Shown here in pieces: positions 16,313 to 23,611 of a stretch of DNA of 53,115 bases (within the stretch, counting starts at the first letter, position 1; each line of letters begins with the position of its first letter). Where the stretch lies: NCBI RefSeq assembly GCF_003129925.1, contig NZ_QFFN01000017.1, positions 1 through 53,115 of the forward strand. Reading direction: 5' to 3'. This DNA comes from Bifidobacterium catulorum (GTDB lineage Bacteria > Actinomycetota > Actinomycetes > Actinomycetales > Bifidobacteriaceae). The notes below the pieces were generated by a model. That model was not told where the DNA came from and searched no databases. It saw nothing but the letters and a program-made list of their open reading frames with translations. The translations under genes and the position numbers were made by a program.

Positions 16313-16405
16313 TTGGTAAATCCGTTCATCAAGGGACCTGTTTTGTGGTCTTCATGATCGGTTTTACCAAGTCACGAAGTCGGCGATCGGTTTTACCAAG
16401 TCACG
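16313..16405. repeat. 21-bp direct repeats with an inverted partner
   Basis: GATCGGTTTTACCAAGTCACG occurs as two exact 21-base copies (16356-16376 and 16385-16405) on a 29-base period. TTGGTAAATCCG at 16313-16324 is the inverse of the CGGTTTTACCAA core with one mismatch, so the region can fold alternatively. It lies just past the MFS stop. Confidence 0.6.
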
Positions 16406-16413
16406 GTCCGGAA

Positions 16414-16446
16414 AAAGAGAACCCCGGCGGGTTGGGGCACCGGGGT
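16414..16446 (-). terminator. Orphan rho-independent terminator reading leftward
   Basis: On the minus strand, ACCCCGG and CCGGGGT form a 7-bp GC stem (16421-16427 with 16440-16446) followed by CTCTTTTTCC. This is a standard intrinsic terminator, but no minus-strand gene lies upstream of it. It implies a short minus-strand transcript. Confidence 0.6.
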
Positions 16447-16530
16447 AGAGAGAGGAAGAGAGAAGAAGGGTTCAGTTATCAGATTCGGAAGGAATCTCAT
16501 CAGCGTTTCCGTTGACAGTTCTTATATAAC
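16414..16530 (-). ncRNA. Candidate small RNA or short peptide transcript
   Basis: The orphan terminator would end a transcript starting about 100-120 bases upstream, where the minus strand has a TATAAG -10-like word (about 16522-16527) but a poor -35. The transcript contains a start codon (near 16500) opening a ~35-codon frame that runs through the terminator stem. This argues for a non-coding RNA or attenuated leader over a real peptide. Supported only by terminator and -10. Confidence 0.3.
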
Positions 16531-16793
16531 AGCACGACTCTTGGCATAACGCTGTGAAATCCTTGGATTTCTCTGGGCGAATCGTGACGATTCGGTAACA
16601 CCGCACGACCGTTCCGCTATCGTCATCTCCGTATTCGGAAAACCATGGCCAACAATGTGCGGTTTTCGGTGCAACGATATACCGTTATAACGAACGGTTG
16701 CCACGTCGAAGACGTCGAAGGCGTCGACTTTACAGGCAGCGCGACAATCGTCCGCAGACGCGATGACCCCGACGACACCGGAAGAGAGGCCGA

Positions 16794-17795
16794 ATGAAGA
16801 TCATCGAGCCGGTCGTGTTCCTATGCATCATCCTGTTGGGATACGCCTTCAAACGCATCGGATGGTGCAAGACCGACGACTATCGCATCATGCAGAAGAT
16901 CGTCTTCAACCTGCTGTTGCCAGCCGCCGTCGTCAACTCCTTCGTCAGCAGCGAACACGACATGAGTCTGCTGTGGGTCGCATTGTTCGGTTTCCTCGCC
17001 GCATTGGTGCCCATCATCGTGATCTACCTGTGTACAGGCAAGACCCCTCTCGGCAACCGAGCGTTCTATATGCTTAACGGCTCCGGATTCAACGTCGGAT
17101 GCTTCGCCATGCCGGTCGTGCAGGCGCTCTTGGGTACGAACGCCGCCGTGGCCGTGGTCATGTTCGACATCGGCAACTCCGTCATGATGTCGGCCGGTAT
17201 GAACGCCGTCACCACCCAGCTGCTGCGCATCGACGACACCCATCCCCTCACGCCCGAAGAACAGGCGCAGCCGCTCGGGCCGAAAGCGCCGCGCAGGATC
17301 GAAGACAAGGACGCGCGCCGGCTCCAACGATGGGCGAACTTCCGTCGCATCGCACGCAACTTCTACAGTTCCGCCGCGTTCATGACCTACATGCTCATGC
17401 TTGTGCTGATGGTCGCGCACGTCACCATTCCCCCGGTCGTCGGCACCGTGCTGCAGCCGTTCGCCAGCGCGAACGCCTTCTGCGCCATGTTCATGGTCGG
17501 CATGCTCATGGACATGCCCCATGGCATGAAGGAGATCAAGCCGCTCGCCACCGTCATCGCATGGCGATGGGCGTTCGCGTTCATCCTCTCCGCGGCCGCA
17601 TGGTTCCTGCTGCCGGTCGATCCGTGGGTGCGCAAGGCCGTGATTTTCGTCTGCTTCGCGCCGGTCGGCGTGTTCTCCACGCTGTTCACCGATCGCGTGC
17701 TCGGTAACGCCAAACTCGCCGGACTGTGCCTGGCCGGCACGGGCGTGCTCGGACTGGTCGCCATGACCGTAGCCAACTTCGTCATCCCCGCGTGA
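16794..17795 (+). CDS. AEC-family (auxin efflux carrier-like) permease
   Basis: This 333-residue membrane protein has about ten helices in two inverted halves. The N-terminal half holds KIVFNLLLPAAVVNSF (family signature), then NGSGFNVGCFAMPVVQALLG, which resembles the crossover motif. Bacterial AEC proteins carry organic acids such as malate or malonate. GAAGAGAGG precedes the start. It appears monocistronic. Confidence 0.85.
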   Translation: MKIIEPVVFLCIILLGYAFKRIGWCKTDDYRIMQKIVFNLLLPAAVVNSFVSSEHDMSLLWVALFGFLAALVPIIVIYLCTGKTPLGNRAFYMLNGSGFNVGCFAMPVVQALLGTNAAVAVVMFDIGNSVMMSAGMNAVTTQLLRIDDTHPLTPEEQAQPLGPKAPRRIEDKDARRLQRWANFRRIARNFYSSAAFMTYMLMLVLMVAHVTIPPVVGTVLQPFASANAFCAMFMVGMLMDMPHGMKEIKPLATVIAWRWAFAFILSAAAWFLLPVDPWVRKAVIFVCFAPVGVFSTLFTDRVLGNAKLAGLCLAGTGVLGLVAMTVANFVIPA

Positions 17796-17854
17796 GCCGT
17801 TCCCCGAAGTCGGGATGCGGTCCACCCCCCCTTCGTTTTTACCTCTTGAATACT

Positions 17855-17860
17855 ATAATG
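17855..17860 (+). promoter_or_regulatory. -10 box TATAAT of the coiled-coil membrane protein gene
   Basis: A perfect TATAAT stands 40 bases before the ATG at 17900. It overlaps the in-frame ATG at 17858, so that codon cannot be the start of a message from this promoter. The -35 is not clear. Confidence 0.55.
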
Positions 17861-17899
17861 GCGGTGTACAAGGGAGTATCGGAGGCGGGAGTAGAGGGT

Positions 17900-19186
17900 A
17901 TGAACGATGATTCAACGAAGGTGAACGATCCTGGGCCGGTCCCCCTGCCCCCTGTTCCATTGCCGAACATCAACGGTCTGGAGCAATCGGATCCAACCAT
18001 ACTGGACGTATCCCATCGGAACGGTTTCCCGACCGGAAGCGTCCCCGGTGGTCCCGGCGGCTCCTATGGTTCCGGCGAATCGGACAGTGGCAAATCGGAC
18101 GGTGGCAAATCGGATTCTGGCAAATCGACGAACGGGAAACGGCGCGGCATCATCATCGCCGTGATCGTGGCGGTGCTTATCATCATCGGTGGCGTCATCG
18201 GATGGCGAATCATGGCGTCACGGTCGTATGCCAACGCAATGGGCGACTGCAGGACGCAGGTCAACGCACTTGCCGATGCGCAGAAAACAGCGAAATCCCA
18301 GCTCGAAAAAGCGAACGCAGTCGTAGGAACCGATGCCAACAACGTCGCCGACGCAACGACGTTGACCACGCTGAAAACGGCTATATCCGACGTTGACGTC
18401 GATGCCGCGTCTCTGTCGTGCAACGACGGGGCCCCGGCGCGCGAGCTGCGATCCGTCGCGGACTCGGCGAAAACCGCGATCGACAAGCTGACCACGTCCA
18501 CTACGGCGCTTGGCAAAGCCGTGAAAGCCGTCGAATCCAGTAAGGACGCCAAAACGCTCGGCGATGCCAAAGCCGCATTACAGAAGCAAATCGACGCCGC
18601 GGAAAAGCTGATGGCAACGTCCAAAGGCAAGGTCAAGGACAACGACCGCAGTCGTCACGCATTGGAACGGCGGATCGCGGACGCGAAGACCGTACTGAAG
18701 TCGGCAACGGCGGCGGATGATACGACGTTGAACTCGCTGAAATCCGCAACGCGGGGTGTGGGATCGTCCATCGATGCCGTGAACACCAGCGTTCGGGAAA
18801 AGGCCGCTGCAGACAGGAAGGCACAGGAGGCCGCCGCCGACAAGTCCCGCTGTGCGGCCATCGTCGGGGTATACGCGCCGGCGAATTCGGGCGGAGGGCC
18901 AGCCGTCGATGCCGGCTGCAACATCGGAAGTGGGGCTTGGCCCGCCTCGCAGTACGTGTCCGGCTCATACAAGAATCTTGGTGGCGGCCGTTTCTCGTGG
19001 AGCACGTCCGACGGCAGCAAGCTGACCTACTACCCCGCGGGCACCTATGCGCCGTTGCAGTCCACTATGACGCCTGAATTCCTGGCTCCCGCAGGCATCA
19101 CCGATCCGACGAACACGCCGAAGATCGAAGTCCATGACAATCCCAACAGCATGGGCGGCATCGGTACGCTCATGTTCAAGGGCTGA
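17900..19186 (+). CDS. Membrane-anchored, alanine/lysine-rich coiled-coil-like protein
   Basis: I do not recognise the family. The 428-residue product has a proline-rich cytoplasmic N-terminus and short SDSGKSDGGK-type repeats at residues 59-76. One transmembrane helix follows (about 83-103, after KRR), then a ~230-residue helical region rich in A, K, D and T with periodic hydrophobics (likely coiled coil), and a C-terminal globular part with two Cys-containing segments (KSRCAAIVGVY, DAGCNIGSG). The topology suggests an envelope-exposed C-terminus. Start 17900 is chosen because the upstream ATG overlaps a -10 box. No neighbour hints at its role. Confidence 0.7.
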   Translation: MNDDSTKVNDPGPVPLPPVPLPNINGLEQSDPTILDVSHRNGFPTGSVPGGPGGSYGSGESDSGKSDGGKSDSGKSTNGKRRGIIIAVIVAVLIIIGGVIGWRIMASRSYANAMGDCRTQVNALADAQKTAKSQLEKANAVVGTDANNVADATTLTTLKTAISDVDVDAASLSCNDGAPARELRSVADSAKTAIDKLTTSTTALGKAVKAVESSKDAKTLGDAKAALQKQIDAAEKLMATSKGKVKDNDRSRHALERRIADAKTVLKSATAADDTTLNSLKSATRGVGSSIDAVNTSVREKAAADRKAQEAAADKSRCAAIVGVYAPANSGGGPAVDAGCNIGSGAWPASQYVSGSYKNLGGGRFSWSTSDGSKLTYYPAGTYAPLQSTMTPEFLAPAGITDPTNTPKIEVHDNPNSMGGIGTLMFKG

Positions 19187-19416
19187 GATCGGCCTGATCA
19201 CCGGAAACACGAGTTGTGGGGCTGCGATTGTGGAAACCGCTTGCGTGGTGTCCTCCGAATGCGTCGTGCATTACCCTGCGATAACGTTATCTAGATTCTT
19301 TGCCGCTCGGCGTGTCGTCGGTCTAAGGGGCTTTGAGAGTTTGCATCCCCTGTGCACCGTTAGACTTGTTGAAAATAGCGAAATTGAGAGGAAAATAAGC
19401 AGAAAATGCAAGAATG

Positions 19417-19451
19417 AAAAACCCTCGGAATCGTTGGAATTCCAAGGGTTT
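19417..19451 (-). terminator. Terminator of tRNA-Ala
   Basis: On the minus strand AAACCCT...AGGGTTTTT with internal GGAAT/ATTCC pairing forms a hairpin and T-run directly after the tRNA-Ala 3' end. Confidence 0.8.
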
Positions 19452-19458
19452 CAATCAG

Positions 19459-19531
19459 TGGAGCATACCGGGTTCGAACCGGTGACCCTCTGCTTGCAAA
19501 GCAGATGCGCTACCAGCTGCGCCAATGCCCC
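19459..19531 (-). tRNA. tRNA-Ala (anticodon TGC)
   Basis: This 73-base cloverleaf on the minus strand has acceptor GGGGCAT pairing with ATGCTCC plus A73, a D-arm GCGCAGCTGGTAGCGC, anticodon arm CTGCTTTGCAAGCAG with TGC, and T-arm GGTTCGAACC. CCA is not encoded. It is separated from the upstream tRNA-Ile by its own spacer and terminator-like hairpin. Confidence 0.95.
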
Positions 19532-19561
19532 GCAGGCCTCGTAAGCCCTTGTTCAGAGAGA

Positions 19562-19585
19562 AAAAAAGCGGCTCGAAAAGCCGCT
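19562..19585 (-). terminator. Terminator of tRNA-Ile
   Basis: Minus-strand AGCGGCT, 5-base loop and AGCCGCT, followed by TTTTTTT: an intrinsic terminator between the two tRNAs, implying separate or attenuated transcription. Confidence 0.75.
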
Positions 19586-19600
19586 GTGTTCTTCTCTGTG

Positions 19601-19674
19601 TGGGCCCGGGAGGACTTGAACCTCCGACCTCATCCTTATCAGGGATGCGCTCTAACCACCTGAGCTACGGGCCC
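19601..19674 (-). tRNA. tRNA-Ile (anticodon GAT)
   Basis: This 74-base cloverleaf has acceptor GGGCCCG pairing with CGGGCCC plus A, D-arm GCTCAGGTGGTTAGAGC, anticodon arm CATCCCTGATAAGGATG with GAT, and T-arm GGAGGTTCAAGTCCTCC. CCA is not encoded. A TATAAA word about 35 bases upstream on the minus strand is a likely -10. Confidence 0.95.
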
Positions 19675-19811
19675 AACTCGTTGCGTTCTCTCGAACGCAC
19701 AAGTGTTTATACTAGCGAGGGGTGTTCAATATGTCTAATCGGCGTGTCGCATTCGAGAAGCGGTGAATGCGAAGCCGTACCGTTATCGTCCCGTCGCGGC
19801 AAGATGTGGGC

Positions 19812-20477
19812 ATGAGCGAATCCTTCTGCGCTGCCGTTCGAGGCGGCATGACTTCCGGTGGTCCATCCGCCGGCCGGGGGCGAGGGGCCTCCTCCCGGCG
19901 CCGCGCGAAAACGCTGTCGGTGGAGATTCTCGACGTCGAAGGGCTTGAGGTCACGGTGACCCGCAAGGCGGTCAAGAACATGTATCTGCGCATCAAGCCT
20001 CCGGATGGTCGTGTGGAGATCACGGCGCCGAAACGGCTGAGCCGTGCGTCGATCGCCCGATTCGTACACTCCCGCCGTGAATGGATTGAGGCCACGCGTC
20101 GCAACGTCATCGAATCGGACTCCCGCTCCCCTCTCAAACAGCCGTGGAGTGACGAACGCAAACGCGAGGCCAAGCGCATCCTCAACGAGCGCATATCGCA
20201 GATGCTGCTGTATTGGGTGCCGATTGTAGGCAAGGTGCCGACGAACATTTCGTTGCGGCGCATGAGTACGCGTTGGGGGTCATGCACGCCGGCCACGGGA
20301 CGTATCCGCATCAATCTTGAATTGGCGTTCCTGCCGGAAGCGTATCTGGAATACGTGCTCGTCCATGAGCTGACGCATTTGTGGGAGCGGGGCCACGGCG
20401 AGGGCTTCCAGCGGCGGATGACGTCGTATCTGCCGGAATGGAAGCGACTGCGCAGGGAATTGAATCAGATGGTGTAG
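19812..20477 (+). CDS. YgjP-like (DUF45/WLM) zinc metallopeptidase
   Basis: The 221-residue protein has the YgjP architecture: an N-terminal beta region (VTRKAVKNMYLRIKPPDGRVEITAPKRLSRASIARFV), the conserved RWGSCT segment and a zinc site HELTH (H185, E186, H189) with a third ligand candidate H195 in GHG. Physiological substrates of the family are poorly known. The start is uncertain: 19812 and 19848 (GAGGCGGC before it) are both possible, and the region before residue ~35 is low-complexity. Predicted cytoplasmic. Confidence 0.82.
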   Translation: MSESFCAAVRGGMTSGGPSAGRGRGASSRRRAKTLSVEILDVEGLEVTVTRKAVKNMYLRIKPPDGRVEITAPKRLSRASIARFVHSRREWIEATRRNVIESDSRSPLKQPWSDERKREAKRILNERISQMLLYWVPIVGKVPTNISLRRMSTRWGSCTPATGRIRINLELAFLPEAYLEYVLVHELTHLWERGHGEGFQRRMTSYLPEWKRLRRELNQMV

Positions 20478-20572
20478 CCCGCCATGTGCCGCCGTTCATC
20501 ATCGGTCATGGTTATGGTCATGACCATGGTCGTGGTCATGCGATGCGACTTGTGTGCTACATGATCTTGCGC

Positions 20573-20616
20573 GATGCAATTCGCTCGATGCAATTTGCGT
20601 GATGCAACGATGATGA
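20573..20616. repeat. Three imperfect 14-bp tandem repeats
   Basis: GATGCAATTCGCTC, GATGCAATTTGCGT and GATGCAACGATGAT follow one another between the metallopeptidase and dps genes. The function is unknown and the repeats may be chance. Confidence 0.35.
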
Positions 20617-20654
20617 AGGCCCGTAGCCATGCGGTTCGACATGGCTACGGGCCT
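20617..20654. terminator. Terminator between convergent metallopeptidase and dps genes
   Basis: AGGCCCGTAGCCAT (20617-20630) and its perfect complement (20641-20654) form a stem with a ~10-base loop. It lies 37 bases beyond the dps stop codon in a convergent gap. Confidence 0.7.
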
Positions 20655-20690
20655 CCAACGCGGTTTCGCGGTTTCGCGGATGTGCCGCGA

Positions 20691-21170
20691 CTACGCGATA
20701 TGGCTGCGCAGGAACCACTGGAACAGTTCCAGCGCCTGCACATGGTCCTGGATGATGTTGGAGCTGACAACGTCGAGTTCGTCGAGTTCGGCGATGGCCT
20801 TGCGGTCGTCGGTGATGAACACGTCGTAGTAGTCGATCAGCGCCTTGATGTAATCCTCGGTGGAGGCGCGGCCCTTGAGGTCGAGGCCCTTCCACGAGCG
20901 GTTGCGCACGATGGCGTCCGGGGTGCCGTCTGGGGAACCACCCAGCGTGGCGATGCGCTCGGCGGTCTCGTCGGCCTGGCCGAGCACGACCTCGACCTGC
21001 GGGTCGAGCATCTCATGCACGGCGATGAAGTTCGGCCCCTGCACGTTCCAGTGGGCGTGCTTGAGCACGAGGGCGGCCTCCTGCTCCTGGCTGAGACGGT
21101 TCTGCAGGATGGCGATGGTCTTTTCGGCCTGTTCCTCGGAAAGGCCGGGGACGGTGAATTTCAGGGTCAT
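20691..21170 (-). CDS. dps: Dps-family DNA-protection ferritin
   Basis: This 159-residue four-helix-bundle protein oxidises and stores iron and can coat DNA under stress. The inter-subunit ferroxidase ligands are H40 (HWNVQGPNF), H52, D67 and E71 (DETAER). Length and order match Dps. It has AGGAAA before the start and is monocistronic, between a convergent metallopeptidase gene and the co-directional CNNM gene. Protection against Fenton chemistry would matter in an anaerobe lacking catalase. Confidence 0.92.
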   Translation of the reverse strand: MTLKFTVPGLSEEQAEKTIAILQNRLSQEQEAALVLKHAHWNVQGPNFIAVHEMLDPQVEVVLGQADETAERIATLGGSPDGTPDAIVRNRSWKGLDLKGRASTEDYIKALIDYYDVFITDDRKAIAELDELDVVSSNIIQDHVQALELFQWFLRSHIA

Positions 21171-21310
21171 GATTTCCTATGCTTTCTGTTGTTGTTTCAT
21201 CTTCTGTTGCTGCTTCATCGACGATGCCATTGCCGGCATGGCCGATTTCGTTGTGGTTTCCATTGTAGGAGCCGGGGCGGGGCAAAGCATTCAGCGTAGG
21301 GCGCAGGAAA

Positions 21311-21361
21311 CGGCACGCCGACGGTTGCGGCGTTGTGAGCGTTGCAACCGTCGGCGTGCCG
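21311..21361. terminator. Strong hairpin after the CNNM/CorC gene
   Basis: CGGCACGCCGACGGTTGC (21311-21328) pairs perfectly with 21344-21361 across a 15-base loop, 39 bases past the stop of the minus-strand transporter gene. There is no long T-run. Confidence 0.65.
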
Positions 21362-21399
21362 GCGGGTCATATTCGTGTGCGTTGTTTCCGCTGCTTCCG

Positions 21400-22800
21400 T
21401 TATTTCCTTTCCGCTTCCCCATCGGGGATGTCGTCGGTCGTCGTGCGGCTTGCCGTCGTGGATTCCGTGGACGGTGCGGCGGCTGTCGGCTGGTCGGTCG
21501 CTCCTCCGGCGACGCCGCTGCGACGCACCTCGATCGTCTGGATGCGTCGTCCGTCCACTTCGGTGATGACCATGTCGTATCCGTCGTCGGAATGCAATAC
21601 CGCGCCGACCTTGCCCATCTCTCCGGTCTTGGCGAGGAAATATCCTGCGACGGTCTCATATGGACCATCCTCAAGTTCGATGCCGGTGAGTTCGTCGAAG
21701 TCCTCGATGGTCATGCCGCCGTCGATGCGCGCCACCCCGCCCACGAACGCGGATCCCGGCTTCTTGCTGCCGGGCTCGGTGGGCAGGTCGTATTCGTCGC
21801 GGATGTCGCCGACCAGTTCCTCGGTCATGTCCTCAAGGGTGACGATGCCATCGGTGCCGCCGTATTCGTCGATGACGATGGCCAGATGGATGCCGCGTTT
21901 GCGCAGCAGCGAGAGGCTGGGCAGCAGTTTCGACGTGCCGGGCAGCGAGATGCCTTCACGGGTGACGTCGGCCACGGTCTTCGCCTGACTGTTGCGTATG
22001 TCGAGCAGGTCGCGCACATGGACGAACCCAAGCACGTCGTCGAAATCCTTGCCGATGACGGGATATCGGGAGTACGGCTTGTCGCGCACGAAGTCGGCGG
22101 CCTTGTCGATGGTCATGTCGCCGTCGATGAACACGACGTCGGCGCGTGGCCGCATGACTTCGGCGACGATGGTCTCCGAAGCGTCGAACACGTCATCGAG
22201 GATCACGCGTTCGTCCTTGCTGAGATTGGTGTTCGACGAGACGAGCACGCGAAGCTCGTCGTCGCTGACTTCGGATTCGGTTTCGTTCGGGTCGTATCCG
22301 AGCAGTCGTACGATGCCGTTCGTGTTCTTGCCGATCAGCCAGATGATGGGGCGGCAGATGGTGGCGAACATGTCGATGGCCGGCACGACGGCCCTGGCGA
22401 TCGCCTCGGTCTTCTGCATGGCGATGCGTTTCGGCACCATTTCCGAAATGACGATGGAGCAGTAGGAGATGACGAGCGTGAGCACGATGGTGGTCAATGG
22501 CGCCGCGATGCGTGCGGGCACGCCCCAGCTTTCCACCACGGGCACGATGAACGGCGATATGGAGGATTCGCCGAACGATGCCGAGAGGAAACCGCACAGC
22601 GTGACGCCGATCTGCACGGTGGAGAGGAAGGTGTTTGGATCGCGGGCGATCTTCGCCACGCGGGCGCCGCGCACGTCCTCCTGCTCCATCTGGTCGATTT
22701 GCGAGCCGCGCAGCGAGACCAGCGCCAGTTCGGTACCGGCGAAGATGCTGCCAAGCAGCAGGAACACGAAAATCAGCAGTACGTTCAGGCCAAGGGACAT
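21400..22800 (-). CDS. CNNM/CorC-type membrane protein with CBS pair (hemolysin-like)
   Basis: The 466-residue protein begins with a DUF21/CNNM membrane domain of about four helices (TELALVSLRGSQ, then ISEMVPKRIAM). A tandem CBS pair follows (about residues 215-335; EVMRPRADVVFID, IDEYGGTDGIVTLEDMTEELVGDI), then a CorC_HlyC domain (about 355-430). The last ~35 residues are a Ser/Thr-rich tail. Such proteins transport or sense Mg2+/Co2+, with CBS domains binding ATP; 'hemolysin' is a historical label. GTGGAG precedes the start. Confidence 0.88.
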   Translation of the reverse strand: MSLGLNVLLIFVFLLLGSIFAGTELALVSLRGSQIDQMEQEDVRGARVAKIARDPNTFLSTVQIGVTLCGFLSASFGESSISPFIVPVVESWGVPARIAAPLTTIVLTLVISYCSIVISEMVPKRIAMQKTEAIARAVVPAIDMFATICRPIIWLIGKNTNGIVRLLGYDPNETESEVSDDELRVLVSSNTNLSKDERVILDDVFDASETIVAEVMRPRADVVFIDGDMTIDKAADFVRDKPYSRYPVIGKDFDDVLGFVHVRDLLDIRNSQAKTVADVTREGISLPGTSKLLPSLSLLRKRGIHLAIVIDEYGGTDGIVTLEDMTEELVGDIRDEYDLPTEPGSKKPGSAFVGGVARIDGGMTIEDFDELTGIELEDGPYETVAGYFLAKTGEMGKVGAVLHSDDGYDMVITEVDGRRIQTIEVRRSGVAGGATDQPTAAAPSTESTTASRTTTDDIPDGEAERK

Positions 22801-22858
22801 GACTCCACCCTAGCCGAGGCCCCTTACGATGTTCGTATGGTTGTGGCGGTATTGATTT

Positions 22859-23452
22859 TTAGGACGACAGGACTTCGACGAGGCCGTCGGAAAGCCTGTA
22901 CCGTGCGCCGACGATGGCGACGTCTCCGGCACGCACCGCGTTGCGTATCACCGCGGAGTCGGTGACGATCGCCTCGATGGTCTGCGTCACGTGGATGCGT
23001 TCCACATCCTCCGCGGTCGCGTCTTCATTGTCGGAGAACGCCAGTCTGGCGGATGCGCCGACCTCGCGCATGAGGATCGAGCGGAAGCCTTCGTCCTCGG
23101 CGTGTTCGTCGCCGGCAAGCACCTTCAACGCGGCGGCCACGGCGCCGCAGTTCTCATGACCCATGACGACGATCAGATGGACGTGCAGATGTTCGACGGC
23201 GTATTCCAATGATTCAAGCACGGCATCGTCCACGACTTCGCCGGCGGTGCGGATGGTGAACAGGTCGCCCAGACCCTGGTCGAAGACGATCTCCGGTGTC
23301 GCCCGAGAATCCGAGCAGGACAGCACAGCGGCATCGGGATGCTGTCCGTCGACCAGCATCGCACGTGTCGGTTTGTTCTGGCGCGGATGTTCGGCATTCC
23401 CCGTTGCGAACCGTCGGTTGCCGTTAATAAGGTTTGTGATTCGTGTGTTCAT
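22859..23452 (-). CDS. Beta-class carbonic anhydrase
   Basis: The 197-residue zinc enzyme interconverts CO2 and bicarbonate. Ligands and catalytic pair are visible: C46-S-D48-S-R50, then H99 and C102 in GHENCGA. The frame extends upstream to 23530, but AAGGAAA sits 6 bases before the ATG at 23452 and the extension crosses a long inverted repeat. The ppc gene immediately upstream has its own terminator, so the two are transcribed separately. Bicarbonate made here would feed PEP carboxylase. Confidence 0.9.
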   Translation of the reverse strand: MNTRITNLINGNRRFATGNAEHPRQNKPTRAMLVDGQHPDAAVLSCSDSRATPEIVFDQGLGDLFTIRTAGEVVDDAVLESLEYAVEHLHVHLIVVMGHENCGAVAAALKVLAGDEHAEDEGFRSILMREVGASARLAFSDNEDATAEDVERIHVTQTIEAIVTDSAVIRNAVRAGDVAIVGARYRLSDGLVEVLSS

Positions 23453-23474
23453 GGGTATTTCCTTCGCTGGGTAA

Positions 23475-23538
23475 TTCACGAATTGCGAGATGCGGTCGTT
23501 GTGAGCGTTAACTTCACGGGTATCTCGCAATTCGTGAA
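23475..23538. repeat. 17-bp perfect inverted repeat upstream of carbonic anhydrase gene
   Basis: TTCACGAATTGCGAGAT (23475-23491) and its exact complement (23522-23538) are separated by 30 bases, in the 5' region 23-86 bases before the start codon. It may be a paired regulator site or a 5'-UTR hairpin controlling expression. It is distinct from the ppc terminator just to the right. Confidence 0.7.
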
Positions 23539-23557
23539 CTGGCTAACCGTGTATGAA

Positions 23558-23587
23558 AAGACCCCGTCTCATACGAGACGGGGTCTT
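23558..23587 (-). terminator. Terminator of ppc
   Basis: AAGACCCCGTCTC, loop ATAC and its perfect 13-bp complement, followed on the minus strand by TTTTC, 24 bases after the ppc stop codon. Confidence 0.88.
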
Positions 23588-23611
23588 CCCGTACACGGTA
23601 CCACTAAAAAA

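Larger units (their letters stand above)
16284..16793. other. Intergenic region with repeats and a minus-strand terminator
   Basis: This 510-base gap has no credible large gene. It holds the repeat set at 16313-16405, a minus-oriented terminator at 16414-16446 with a possible short transcript behind it, and an AT-richer region (16500-16680) ahead of the AEC gene. Confidence 0.5.

Noticed and set aside
19320..19368. GTCTAA...TTAGAC hairpin downstream of the coiled-coil protein gene
   Set aside because: The stem is short and interrupted with no T-run; not strong enough to call a terminator.
19134..19815. Two frames encoding GFEPVTLCLQSRC- and GGLEPPTSSLSG-type peptides
   Set aside because: They are translations across tRNA-Ala and tRNA-Ile, a classic artefact, not genes.
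20477..20570. Histidine-rich peptide frame (GHGYGHDHGRGH) after the metallopeptidase
   Set aside because: It lies in another frame beyond a stop codon, has no ribosome site and arises from a GGTCATGG-type nucleotide repeat.
20860..22965. A 701-codon plus-strand frame
   Set aside because: It is antisense to the dps and CNNM/CorC genes, both well supported.
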